Of a DNA stretch of 64,000 bases, positions 1-9,770 are shown one piece after another (within the stretch, counting starts at the first letter, position 1; each line of letters opens with the position of its first letter). Under the pieces are notes generated by a model. The model saw nothing but the letters and a program-made list of their open reading frames with translations. It was not told the DNA's origin and made no database searches. The position numbers and the translations under genes are program-made. Location: positions 6,597,001-6,661,000 of the forward strand of contig BSYQ01000006.1 in the NCBI GenBank assembly GCA_030272585.1, read 5' to 3'. The DNA comes from Bryopsis sp. KO-2023. Lineage: Eukaryota; Chlorophyta; Ulvophyceae; Bryopsidales; Bryopsidaceae.

Positions 1-789
1 ACTCATCTCCCCTGTAACTATTCCCTCGATACCACCACCTACAGATATTGTCATATCAGTACTCGTCGTCCAGGATGATGTCTCTGATATTTCTGTCCCG
101 ATAGTCTGTGCGTAAGCGAGAGTGGCGTCGTTGGGGTTGTCGCAGTTGTCCAAAGTAGCAATAACAGCATACTCGTCGTACGGTTCCCAAGAGTCCTCGT
201 CTCCTGCTCTCCATCCAATAAGCGTGCCCGCAGGGTCCCAAGAGCCATAATATGTTTGTGCACCATTGCAGTTGAAGTAGGGAGAACTTGCATCATTCGA
301 GTACAGCGTCCCACCGCCTCTGTCGTTTTTCAACCAGATGTGAGTATCATCTTCGTCGGTGTAGACATAAAAGCCCTGACCTGATTTGCAGCAAGTGTGC
401 CAATCCCTCACGATATAGTCAGGACTGCAATCCACGAATGTCCTACCGTCATACATCAACAAGTACATCAGGTCTCCGCGCCATTCAACCTGGTATCTCT
501 CCTCTGCCTGGCAATTTGTCGAGCCAGATACCATGTCCTTGTTGCCGTCTGGCCTGATAAACTTTTGGAAGTGTCCCCCAATGAAACACATGTAGTCATC
601 GCCTATGGTAAGGCCGGATCCGGACTGAGGCGCTGGCCCAGTCTGGAACCTCCAAAGGTAGTTGTTTGGATCGCCGCTGCGAACCTGCCACCAGTCTACT
701 CCATCCTTGTTTATATCTGGTGGCGTGGTTTTCGCTCCTTGGGCGACGGCACACAGAGAAAGCACGATCGCAAACAAGACGCCTGCCAT
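1..789 (-). CDS. Secreted protein with aerolysin-like segment, copy 1 (3' end outside window)
   Basis: This minus-strand frame starts at the ATG at 789-787 and stays open to the window edge, giving 263 codons of a protein whose other copy is 345 residues. The N-terminus is the same hydrophobic signal peptide (MAGVLFAIVL, ending near AQGA) and the cysteine-rich part matches copy 2 with a few substitutions, for example K to Q and E to D in the first 70 residues. The window ends inside the Ser/Thr-rich segment that resembles the membrane-insertion region of aerolysin-fold proteins. The frame is undisturbed in the visible part. The start is chosen because it sits exactly opposite the start of copy 2 and opens the signal peptide. 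The rest of the gene must lie left of the window. Confidence 0.75.
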   Translation of the reverse strand, partial: MAGVLFAIVLSLCAVAQGAKTTPPDINKDGVDWWQVRSGDPNNYLWRFQTGPAPQSGSGLTIGDDYMCFIGGHFQKFIRPDGNKDMVSGSTNCQAEERYQVEWRGDLMYLLMYDGRTFVDCSPDYIVRDWHTCCKSGQGFYVYTDEDDTHIWLKNDRGGGTLYSNDASSPYFNCNGAQTYYGSWDPAGTLIGWRAGDEDSWEPYDEYAVIATLDNCDNPNDATLAYAQTIGTEISETSSWTTSTDMTISVGGGIEGIVTGEMS

Positions 790-1354
790 TGTGTGAAGCA
801 ACTGGTGAGGGCTACATACACAGCAATAAGTATCCCTCACTACGACACATTGAAACACAGCTGTAATGTGGCCTTGCACGTCACTGCATGCAAACTGTAC
901 ACATATCCCCCACAGTCAACGTTCCCTGTCCAGCCAAAAGTGGCGGATATGGAGGCCAGGAGTTGACCAGTGCCAAGAAAACAGTCAAGAAAACGAAGAT
1001 CAGACAGAATCCCCAGTATGCATTGCAGGGCAAGGAAGAAGGGCAAGGCTCGCGCGCGGCTTAGATAGTCATCCACGGTTCGGCTCCTCCGGTCCATACG
1101 ATCCATTCCACGGTTCTAATTCCAGAAGTTCATATGAACCATTCTCCTTCCGAGTTGTGACCCGCGGCCACTAGCTAGTAAACTACTGGCCTGAGCATCC
1201 GCCACTTTTGGCTGGACAGGAAACGTTGACTGTGGGGGATATGTGTACAGTTTGCATGCAGTGACATGCATTACAGCTGTGTTCCAATGTGTAATGTGTC
1301 GTAGTGAGGGATACTTATTGCTGTGTATGTAGCCCTCACCAGTTGCTTCACACA
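790..1354. promoter_or_regulatory. Divergent intergenic region between the paired genes
   Basis: The 565 bp between the two start codons must hold both promoters if the genes are expressed. About 170 bp next to each ATG is shared between the copies and the middle is unique. I see no convincing TATA box. A repeated GCATGC/ATGCAT word lies near 885-893 and 1,254-1,270. Confidence 0.3.
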
Positions 1355-2392
1355 ATGGCAGGCGTCTTGTTTGCGATCGTGCTTTCTCTGTGTGCCGTCG
1401 CCCAAGGAGCGAAAACCACGCCACCAGATATAAACAAGGATGGAGTAGACTGGTGGCAGGTTCGCAGCGGCGATCCAAACAACTACCTTTGGAGGTTCCA
1501 GACTGGGCCAGCGCCTAAGTCCGGATCTGGCCTTACCATAGGCGATGAGTACATGTGTTTCATGGGGGGACACTTCCAAAAGTTTATCAGGCCAAACAGC
1601 AACAAGGACATGGTGTCTGGCTCGTCGGATTGCCAGGCAGAGGAGAGATACCAGGTTGAATGGCGCGGAGACCTGATGTACTTGTTGATGTATGACGGTA
1701 GGACATTCGTGGATTGCAGTCCTGACGCCGTCGTGAGGGATTGGCATACCTGTTGCAAGTCAGGTGAGGGCTTTTATGTCTACACCGACGAAGATGATAC
1801 TCACATCTTTTTGAAAAACGACAGAGGCGGTGGGACGCTGTACTCGAATGATGCAAGTTCTCCCTACTTCAACTGCAATGGTGCAAAAACATATTACAGT
1901 CCCTGGGACCCTGCGGGCACGCTTATTGGATGGAGAGCAGGAGACGAGGACTCTTGGGAACCGTACGACGAGTATGCAGTTATTGCTACTCTGGACAATT
2001 GCGACAACCCCAACGACGCCACTCTCGCTTACGCACAGACTATCGGGACAGAAATATCAGAGACATCATCCTGGACGTCCAGTATTGGTATGACAGTAAC
2101 GGTGGGTGGTGGTATCGAGGGAATAGTTGCAGGGGAGATGAGTACATCCATTGGCTACGACTGGGGATCCGAAGAAACCAAGGTGTTCCAGGAGGCACAG
2201 ACCATCACCGTGACCTCACAAGTCGGGCCTTACCAAATGGTCGTGATGCAGCAGGCGGTATCTAAAGTTGGTCCAGCCACCGTCTACTCCACATATTTTA
2301 AACCTGTTGGAATTGCATGCTCGACTGGGGCGAAATATGCTCTTTCCTCGAAGTCAAACGTTGCATTCGAGAGTCAGTACGTGAAGGTTTGA
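1355..2392 (+). CDS. Secreted protein with aerolysin-like segment, copy 2 (345 aa)
   Basis: The intact, intron-free frame encodes 345 residues. An in-frame ATG lies 51 bases upstream, but 1,355 is chosen because it opens a clean signal peptide (residues 1 to about 19). Residues 20-225 are rich in Cys, Trp, Asp and Gly, and I recognise no family there. Residues 225-315 have alternating Ser/Thr, a run near ETSSWTSSIGMTVTVGGG, a glycine turn, then GEMSTSIGYDWGSEE. This is the pattern of the amphipathic beta-hairpin region of aerolysin-type proteins, which are secreted, oligomerise and insert in membranes. A pore-forming or defence role is inferred from that resemblance alone; a structural prediction would be decisive. 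A diverged head-to-head copy lies at 1-789. Confidence 0.75.
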   Translation: MAGVLFAIVLSLCAVAQGAKTTPPDINKDGVDWWQVRSGDPNNYLWRFQTGPAPKSGSGLTIGDEYMCFMGGHFQKFIRPNSNKDMVSGSSDCQAEERYQVEWRGDLMYLLMYDGRTFVDCSPDAVVRDWHTCCKSGEGFYVYTDEDDTHIFLKNDRGGGTLYSNDASSPYFNCNGAKTYYSPWDPAGTLIGWRAGDEDSWEPYDEYAVIATLDNCDNPNDATLAYAQTIGTEISETSSWTSSIGMTVTVGGGIEGIVAGEMSTSIGYDWGSEETKVFQEAQTITVTSQVGPYQMVVMQQAVSKVGPATVYSTYFKPVGIACSTGAKYALSSKSNVAFESQYVKV

Positions 2393-5357
2393 GATGAAAA
2401 AAGGTCGAGGCTGGCAAGCGGATCGTGGATCGTGGATGGTGCACGCTGGGCTGAAGCATAAGTTGCGCATCAGCATAAATACATAGAGAGAAGTATGGAA
2501 GGATATTGAATATTTCGTCGGAAAAAGTATGGGGAGAAACGTTAAACTGGGAAAGAACAGACAACGTTGAAGTTTTGTTTTGAAGTCTGATTGTTTTTGA
2601 GACGCTTTGTTATTTTGTTGGCTCGGCAGGAGCGAACCCTGGTTTATCATTTTATGATTGTAATTAGTCTGAGGCCGAGTCGATTTCCTCAGTTTTTTCG
2701 GATACCATCTTCATGAGACGTTTTGTGTCAGTCATACTTTCTGTCAACAAACTTGTCCTGCAGTAGTTCTGTTATCTGGAAAGAATACACTATCTTGAAA
2801 AAAAATAACAAGTTTTGCTTCCCCTTCTACCCTGCACTCTCATTCGATGAAGAACCTACAAAAACTCACCCATGCCCTCTCCTTTTTAGAGCTTGTTGTT
2901 TGATACTTCAATCCGACAGAGACTGGTGTAACGACTTTTACAGAGAAAAATGGTCTCCATACAGCTGACCACCCACTTCAAATACTTCTGGGTCAGATCT
3001 CCATCTGCCATACAGAATGACAAATATACCTTTTCCACCCCAGATTCGAGGAAAGTCCCTGTTCTGTTTCAGCTCAATACAACAAGCTGTAAAACAAATG
3101 GAAAACAGACACTCCCCATATGAAAAAGCACAGTTTCAGAGGACTCATTTTTGAATTCCTTTCTTTCTTTCCCCCGACAAAAAAACCCCCGATCAATCAA
3201 GGAAAAATAAAAAAGAAGTGTTTTATTTAAGGAGAAAAAGAAGAAGAAGAGGCTCCAAGTTTGAGCCATTTCTTCAGCCCTGCTCTTCAGGTGGGCTCTG
3301 AGCTCCTTCCAAAAACGAAGGAAGGTCTGCAAGATGGTCTCCAAGTCTTCGAGGACCACCTTTTTGCATGTTCTCACCCCTGGAGCCATTACTTTTTGGG
3401 AAGCTGATACAAGCAGGGTCGTCAGCACTCGATGAACCTGATATTTCAAGTAAAGAAAAAATGAAAGAAAGGAAAGTTGCAAAACTACGCCCTTCACTGA
3501 ACCTGTTTCCTTTCCGCAGCATACGGATGTGATAGCCTCAGCACAAAAAAAGTGTCAGCACCATCATCAATAGAAGTGAGAGGTGCATTAAAAGACCTAG
3601 TTTATGAAATTAATCAAGGAGTGTGGAAAAAACCTGCGACTTCCACTCAGCCCTCAAGGCCATTGAGCAGTTCTATCATTGTGAAGGCTTGATAAAGAGA
3701 GAATTCCAACAAATTCCTCCACCTGGGTCCCTTCCGGAAAAGTAAAAAGCCTGGAAACCAGTCCTTGAATTTTAGGGCCATCCACTGATGCTAGATTCAT
3801 CTGGACAGTGCCATCCACAGCAGGAAAGCCATGACAAACCTCAAGCACTGGTTGCAGGATGTCTTGGTGAAGGGGGAAGAGTGTCTGGAGAGAAGAGGCT
3901 CTCACATAGACCTCGAGCACTGTCCTGCCATGTGTGTGCCTATTGGGTTCGAATATCTGTTTTGCAAGTCGACAGCCAGGGCTTGGATTTCACAGATGCT
4001 GCATGGAACACAGGAGGAACTTGGCATGTTAGACAGTGCCAGGTGTTTTGAATGTATCATTGCTCCCTCTCCGAGCAGAGCTCCCTTCACTGAACCAAAA
4101 GCCATGAATGACAGCGCACGCCTCTCATTATGACAGGCAACCTATCTAGACTGTTCGTGAATTGCTGGAAGTCCCGCTGAATTTGTATGTATTGGGACGA
4201 AGCCCACACCAGCGACAATGAAGAAAAAGATGGATTGAGGCTTACTTCTGTCGGCGTCTGTTCCCCCTTTCCGAGTGAGAGGCGAAATGAACGAAGAAAT
4301 GAATGCCGTTAACCACTGTCCGCCATCACCAGCGACATCAGCCGCACGAACCTCATCACGCGCTCCCTATCCAAGGGTTGATAGGGTCTGTTTTCGCTAT
4401 TCCCTGAATCCCTCTGATCATCATCGATTGGTGTGGATGCTACACTGGCGCTGCATTTCTAGCAGCTTGAATCCCACGCCACTGCCACTCAGCTGGGTGC
4501 GTTGCGACGATCGCTCCCCTGCAAAAAATGCCTCGGTCGGGCTTGACTTGACGCGGTGGGCTGAAAGGTTTTGTCGAGCTCTGGTGGCGCTTCTGTCAAC
4601 CCAGGTGAGGACACATGGCACCCCTTTCTGGCGTTACGAGGAAACACTTCAAACCACCCAGTTCCATCATCACCATCGTGCTGCACAGCCATCCTGCATA
4701 CAATACCCCACTCTTCCTTGGTTTCAAACAAAAATCGATCGTTAGAATTTTGGGTCGCCCAGCATTTGGCTAGGTCCTTGATGGTAATCAACCCACGATC
4801 GACCTCGTGTTGAACAGGCCTTATTTCGCTGGGGTCGGAGTTCAAGGCCAGCGGGCTGCCGCGCAGGTGTGCAACGCCACGGTTTACTTGCCGAAAGCGA
4901 AGGAGCCCACGCGCACGGCCGACGGGTTCGAGCTCAGCGTGGGAACGAATGACTTGGGCCACGTTGCACCAACCCGTCGCAGCTTCAACAAGGATAAAGG
5001 GCCCAAGCTCATCGATGGAACGGGCATATGATGGGTAAAGGCATGAGCTCGGACACTGGCTGGGGTCTTATCGAGATTGTGTGGATATTGGAGGATCGAA
5101 CCAATGTCAAGTAAATAGTAAGAAACATACAGAAACTTGCGTGGTGAAGAAAACAATCGACTATTGGGTTGCTGTTTTCTGCTGAAATTTGTATCTAAAG
5201 TTTGTTTTTTGATTCAGGCTTCTGGGAAGAATGTGCATGAAGCCTGTTGTCACGGACAGTTCTTTTTGCTTCTTGGAAGAATAACAGTGCTTTCCCCTTC
5301 TGGTACAAGGTTTGTTCGAAATATATGGTTTTACGAACTTGAAAAGTTGTTTCGCGT
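2393..5357. other. No supported gene; a few exon-like scraps
   Basis: Several short open frames occur on both strands and none is recognisable. On the minus strand, 3,270-3,450 follows a pyrimidine tract and a CAG acceptor-like site and reads as an amphipathic helix (…LEDLETILQTFLRFWKEL…). The frame 3,831-4,133 (+) and the frame 4,489-4,962 (-) have protein-like composition. None has a clear start, stop and splice set, so they could be exons of an unidentified gene or old transposon remains. Confidence 0.25.
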
Positions 5358-5378
5358 CCCCCCCCCCCCCCCCCCCCC
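5358..5378. repeat. Homopolymer of 21 C
   Basis: This is an uninterrupted C run followed by T-rich sequence. It is a simple repeat and is likely length-variable. Confidence 0.95.
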
Positions 5379-6086
5379 TTTTCCTTTTTTTGGAATCGGA
5401 GTAATTGAAGTAATCGATTTTTGAAATTTTGAAAGCCGTCCGAGCCTTCTTATCCTGTGAGAATGCTAAATATGCCTTCTTTTCGACCAATTACCCCCGG
5501 GGTGCCTCTGTGGGGGGACTATCCTAAATTTTTGTCAGACCCGCACGCTTTAGTTGACATGGAAAGCCTTACTACAGAATGAGTTTCTCCAAAAACGAGC
5601 ATTCCGAACGTACGAGCATTGTACCGCAACACTTTTGTGTCGAACCTACCCACTTTCCTTGCCGCGTTGCAAATTCGAACGAGATATGAAAGTGGTTCTC
5701 TTCCACGTTCAGAACGGCAAGTATAAGTCTCTTCAGCATCCTTTGTCAATACTTCTTTCTGAGGAAGAGACTTGGTTGGAAGTTCTAAAAAAAAGGGAAC
5801 TGTTAAACTCGAGACATCATCGCCTACACGTCACACTCACCCACACATCGTCAACCCGTCAACACCTCGTCCAAGACATCGGGAATGACAAATCAGTTAG
5901 AAAAGGGGGGATTTTTGACTTGTAATCATCTCGTTCTCACACATTCTTTCGAGGTCACTCGCTCACAATAGCGCCTCTCACACGTTCGAAAGCGCAACAC
6001 CTCCGACAAAGAGGTTACACCGACGACGAGATCTTTGGTGTACCAAGTCCCATCAAACGGCCTAATTGGAAGCAGCGAGTTCTTTA
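5379..6086. other. Region expected to hold the 5' LTR of element G
   Basis: There is no supported gene. The stretch lies directly before a primer-binding-site-like word at 6,087, so the G LTR should end about here. I cannot place its left border because no second LTR of G is in the window. Confidence 0.3.
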
Positions 6087-6102
6087 TGGTTTCGGAGCCG
6101 GA

Positions 6103-6884
6103 ATGATCCTCGGAACGACGATTTTGATTTTGATGGTGGCGGCGCGCACAAGCGCTGGACCACCGTTCGCACCCAAAAATTCGACGCTGGCGCAAAGGGT
6201 TGTGGAGTTGGAGCAGGCCTTACATCGGTCAGACGAACACACTAAGGCGTTGGAAGCGGTGAAACGCGAATCAGATGCGGAATCGACGTCCTTACAGGAG
6301 AAATTACAGGAAGTAATTACAGAGCTGGCGACTGTCAGAACCAATCTGGCGGAGGCAGCCAAGCTGCAACGACAACAAACGAGGGGCTGGGGTTGGTTCG
6401 CATGGCTAACGCCAACTGCCTCGACTACATCAATTGGAAATTCTGAGGCCTGCGATTCTATTCGGGGATGCATGCAGGGTTTATCGCAGTCGCTGCAACG
6501 ATTGACTGCGTTACTCATCGAACGCATTTCGAGCTTTTTTTGGAATCCGCTACCGGATTGGTTTTCGCTTTTGGACATGCTGCCGGAACCGTGGCGAAAT
6601 CAATTTCGCTGGATGTCGCATGTGATTGGAGCATCCATGGGACTTCTACTGGTGAAGATTTTCTGTCTGCTGTATCTCAAAGTCGAAAGTGTGGGTTTTC
6701 TTGCAAAAGGCTTTCACACTCATTTGGTGGATTCCGATTTTTCAGTTGATTCGGAATTTAATTGTGGTGATTTGGAAATTCGCGGAAACTGCGGAGGCGA
6801 AAGTGCGCAAAGCCTCGAAACGGGGAAAGTTGGATGAGGACGCAGTGGAAACATCGGAGTTGGGGAATCACGCTGAAACGTCAG
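6103..6884 (+). CDS. Element G Gag, N-terminal part (signal peptide, coiled coil, membrane segment)
   Basis: The start ATG lies ten bases after the primer-binding word. Residues 1-19 form a hydrophobic signal peptide (MILGTTILILMVAARTSAG). Residues 28-92 are a charged heptad-type coiled coil. A Trp-rich patch (GWGWFAWL) lies near 95-102, and residues about 173-193 are a hydrophobic transmembrane segment. The same order and spacing are found in the Gag of element E. A Gag with an export signal is unusual for Ty3/gypsy elements, whose Gag is normally cytosolic. It is part of a broken element and is split here by P1. Confidence 0.55.
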
Positions 6885-7196
6885 CAGAGCTGGGCAGTAC
6901 CGTAACGACCCCCTACGGTACGGTACGACACGTTACGTACCGTACCGTACCGTAAGGGGTCGGTACGGTACGGTACGGTGCGAATGTTTTTTACGGTACG
7001 GTACAACATCGGTACTGGGTCGGTACGGTACGTTATCGCCAACGACCGGCACCCAACATCGGGTCGTTGTTGCAACGTGTCACTGACGTTGTTGTACCGA
7101 CACAGACAGTACGACGTTCGGTACAACAACGTAATGACGTTGCAGTAACGTCATGTGGATGACGTACAAAGTGACCCCCGCAGGGTCCCCAGAACC

Positions 7197-7273
7197 CAAG
7201 GGAACCGAGTGGGATTCGAACACCGTACCGCACGGTGTCGAGTCATCTACACTGAGCGCTAAGCCAAGTGGAC
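7197..7273 (-). other. tRNA-like Pol III box module in P1, left arm
   Basis: This is the mirror of the right-arm module. On the minus strand it holds an A-box-like TGGCTTAGCGC and a B-box-like TTCGAATCC. It is not a full cloverleaf that I can fold. Confidence 0.5.
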
Positions 7274-7370
7274 CACGATGATTTTGTGGTTGTTGCAATA
7301 ATATACCCTAATTTCACAGAATTACAAACACATTAAGGTATATGATCGCAACAGCCACAAAATCATCGTG

Positions 7371-7447
7371 GTCCACTTGGCTTAGCGCTTAGTGTAGATG
7401 ATTCGGCACCGTGCGGTACGGTATTCGAATCCCACTCGGTTCCCTTG
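7371..7447 (+). other. tRNA-like Pol III box module in P1, right arm
   Basis: An A-box-like TGGCTTAGCGC starts at 7,378 and a B-box-like GTATTCGAATCC lies at 7,421-7,432. It is followed by GGTTCCCTTGGGTTCTGGGG and a CCCTGCGGGGGT tail that is nearly the same as in P2. It is a pseudo-tRNA, not a functional tRNA gene. Confidence 0.5.
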
Positions 7448-7866
7448 GGTTCTGGGGACCCTGCGGGGGTCACTTTGTACGTCATCCACATGACGTTACT
7501 GCAACGTCATTACGTTGTTGTACCGACTTGGCCGTTGTTGTAACGTGTTATCGTTACACGTAACGCAACTGATCGTTGTTGTAACGTCTTGTCTCGGTGC
7601 GGACGTTATAGCAGCCGGTGTAGACGTTACTGATAACGTACTGCGTTACAACAACGCTTTGGCGTTACAGTAACGTCGGATCGTTGTTGTACCGGACTTG
7701 GACGTTGTTGTACCGACTGGGTCGTTGTTGTAACGTGTGCAACGTGTTGTAACGTCCGGTCGGTGCGTGCACCGACCGGACACGTTACTGTACCGACCCT
7801 GTGCGTTACGGTACGGTGCGTTACAAACGGGTTACTGCCCAGCTCTGAACGTCAGCGAAAAAGCGT

Positions 7867-8841
7867 TTGGCAACGTTAATGCAGCGACAGCAATCCAATC
7901 TCACAGATCAACTGCATTCGCTGTGGGATGCATTGGGGATTCTGACAAAACAACTGGAAACGACAAAAGGGACAGGACTAACAAGGCCGACCAAGGTCAT
8001 TACGGCGCAGCCAGCGGTCAGCACGCAGCCGGAGGCGAAACGTCAAGCTGTGACGCGAGGGAAGCCGCCAGTCAGACCTTGTCCGAACTGCGAGGAGTTT
8101 GGTCACTGGGCGTGGGAGTGTCCAAAGGCTGTGTGTGCCTACTGCAACGAACGTGGACACACAATTAAAGCGTGCCCCCGTCGACAACAATTCTTACAGC
8201 CAGTGGCGAAAACAAACGAACTGCGGCTGACGAATGACGACTCTCAGAAGTGTGACATGATGATGACTGGGATCACTACAGCGAATGGCGATTCTGAATC
8301 GTGTCAGCCTGTCACGGGTACTGATGTTCTGGGCGTAAGCACGGAGGGAGTCGCAACCAATCAAGACACGACTAATCAAGCCGTTGCATCAACCTCATTA
8401 CAAGGAGAGCATGGATCGGCGGTGGAGGAAGCTTCAGGTGTCATCAAAAGAAATTTATTACACATTCCAATTGAGATTTCTAATCACAAAATTTCAAAGA
8501 GTTTGATTGATACCGGTGCCGAATTAAATTTGTTACCGTTAAAGGAATGCATACGTCGTACAATTCCTTACACAAAGGTTAGCGATCATATGTCGGTAAA
8601 GGGATTCAATGGAGCTTTGAGTATGATTATGGGAAAGGCTATTTTGCCTACAAAATTAGGCCCAAGCCAAACGGTGAAGTCCGTTACTTATTACATTACA
8701 AATGATGTGAATGAGCCGGTAATTGGGATGCTCGCGCTTCGGGATTTTGAATTGCTAGTCGATTGTGGTACGGGGGAAATTAGGGAAAAAAATACGAACC
8801 TTGTTGTCAAGTGTTTCGTGGTAAAAGCACAAAAAAACTGA
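7867..8841 (+). CDS. Element G nucleocapsid zinc knuckles and aspartic protease region
   Basis: Two CX2CX4HX4C knuckles are present, CPNCEEFGHWAWEC and CAYCNERGHTIKAC (roughly residues 74-100), which bind packaged RNA in retroelement Gag proteins. Further on, LIDTGAELNLLP is a retropepsin-type active-site motif (DTGA) followed by a beta-rich stretch. Gag and protease sequences thus lie in one frame here. The part belongs to the degraded element G and follows the P1 insertion directly. Confidence 0.6.
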   Translation: MATLMQRQQSNLTDQLHSLWDALGILTKQLETTKGTGLTRPTKVITAQPAVSTQPEAKRQAVTRGKPPVRPCPNCEEFGHWAWECPKAVCAYCNERGHTIKACPRRQQFLQPVAKTNELRLTNDDSQKCDMMMTGITTANGDSESCQPVTGTDVLGVSTEGVATNQDTTNQAVASTSLQGEHGSAVEEASGVIKRNLLHIPIEISNHKISKSLIDTGAELNLLPLKECIRRTIPYTKVSDHMSVKGFNGALSMIMGKAILPTKLGPSQTVKSVTYYITNDVNEPVIGMLALRDFELLVDCGTGEIREKNTNLVVKCFVVKAQKN

Positions 8842-9179
8842 GTGGGCCACCGGATGGTTCCGGTGGCGTAGTAGATGATAGACCTAGAGTAGTTTTTCGG
8901 GAACTTTGGTCGAGGGATAAAACTTTCAAGTGTGTTCGGCAAACGGATAAGGGGGTAATACAAATTTTTAGTGGCACAACACATTTTCTAGCACCGAAAA
9001 GTTGGAATAGGTTTTATTTGCCCGTCAAGATTGAATTTGATGGGGCGGTAACGGTGACGAATAGCCTCCAACGTCAAGGTTTGATAGGGGGCTATGCAAT
9101 CACAAAAGGTGGAATGATTCGTTTAGATGTTTATAATAGTTTGGATTCCGTTTCGGTACTAGGGGCTACGACCATACTA
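8811..9179 (+). other. Element G, possible dUTPase-like remnant after protease
   Basis: A beta-rich frame downstream of the protease has the ending GLIGGYAITKGG…IRLDVYNS…VLGATTIL. The spacing resembles motifs 3 and 4 of trimeric dUTPases (GVIDADYRG…VLLIN…[10 protein letters not shown]), the domain present at the same place in element E. The resemblance is weak and other beta-fold origins are possible. Confidence 0.3.
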
Positions 9180-9643
9180 TGGACGTGATCGGAAATGATC
9201 GGCCGTCCATTTTCGATGTCAGGACAGGTCGTTTCATTGATCTGACCTGATACGATCTCGTTCCACATGATTCTGAAAATGATCGGTCTTTTTTTTTTTT
9301 TTTTTTACCGATCATGATCGATGATCGTGATCGTGATCGGCCGATCAAAACCTGATCGATGATCGTGGTCGGCCGATCAAAGCTTGATCGTAATCGGGAT
9401 CGGGCTTCCGATTGTCGATCTAATCGGTTGCTCCGATCACGATCCCGATCACGATCAAGCGTTGCGACATGCAAACGCCTAATCGGCCGATCAAGATCGG
9501 TGAAACGCCGATTAATCGGCCGTTGATCCGATCAGCTCCGATCATGGTCGGTTGATCGGGATTTGGTTTCAAATTCCGATTATGATCGGTCCAAGAAATC
9601 AAGAACCGACTTTTGCACCGATCATCACTTCCGATCAAATCCA
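9180..9643. mobile_element. P3: element-like block of TGATCGG/CCGATCA words
   Basis: About 460 bp are saturated with the self-complementary words GATCGG and CCGATC. The ends look inverted: TGGACGTGATCGGAAATGAT at the left resembles the complement of the right end at about 9,620-9,643. A poly-T tract lies near 9,288-9,306. I found no target duplication and no tRNA-like box, so its class is open. Confidence 0.45.
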
Positions 9644-9770
9644 AAGTTAGTCAGTTCTGCCGTACTGTCCCGAATATATCGACTTCGCTCCCTGTTCGAC
9701 TTCACCGCACCGTGCGCCTTTGTATCGTGGTATCTTGTTGTTGTCTCGCCTGCAGTGCTGATCGATTGCG
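9644..9770. other. Sequence between P3 and the unidentified gene
   Basis: This short stretch lies before the ATG at 9,771. It contains a CTGCAG acceptor-like site near 9,750, so part of it could be a 5' UTR intron. Nothing else was recognised. Confidence 0.2.

Larger units (their letters stand above)
1..2143. repeat. Inverted duplication carrying two divergent gene copies
   Basis: The left arm (1 to about 966) is the reverse complement of the right arm (about 1,179 to 2,143), with scattered substitutions. About 210 bp of unrelated spacer separates them. The similarity covers coding sequence and some 170 bp upstream of each start codon, so both copies keep the same proximal 5' flank. The left arm runs off the window, so its full length is unknown. 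Confidence 0.9.
6885..7847. mobile_element. P1: foldback non-autonomous hAT-type element with paired tRNA-like modules
   Basis: The 963-bp insertion in the gag of G is flanked by 8-bp target duplications AACGTCAG (6,877-6,884 and 7,848-7,855). Its terminal inverted repeats begin CAGAGCTGGGCAGTA, matching the CAG…TGGGC style of hAT termini. The outer parts are arrays of GTACCG/CGGTAC and ACGTTGTTGTAACG-like words. The core is an inverted repeat with arms at about 7,118-7,296 and 7,348-7,526, and each arm holds a tRNA-like A-box/B-box module. It has no transposase, so it would need one in trans. Confidence 0.85.
6087..9179 (+). mobile_element. Degraded LTR retrotransposon G (membrane-Gag type), 5' part
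   Basis: The fragment starts with the word TGGTTTCGGAGCC at 6,087, the same primer-binding word seen in elements A, B, C, D, E and F here. It continues with gag-like and protease-like coding sequence, and a P1 element is inserted at 6,885-7,847. The Gag design matches element E: signal peptide, coiled coil, a Trp-rich patch, a transmembrane segment, then zinc knuckles. No reverse transcriptase, integrase or 3' LTR is present, and the element ends where P3 begins. It is an old, broken copy with several interruptions. Confidence 0.65.

Noticed and set aside
3831-4133. 100-codon frame as a separate gene
   Set aside because: It has no recognisable domain, no clear promoter or splice context, and an overlapping frame on the other strand.
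9180-9643. Dam-type GATC methylation cluster or replication origin
   Set aside because: The context is eukaryotic and repetitive. The words fit an element arm better.
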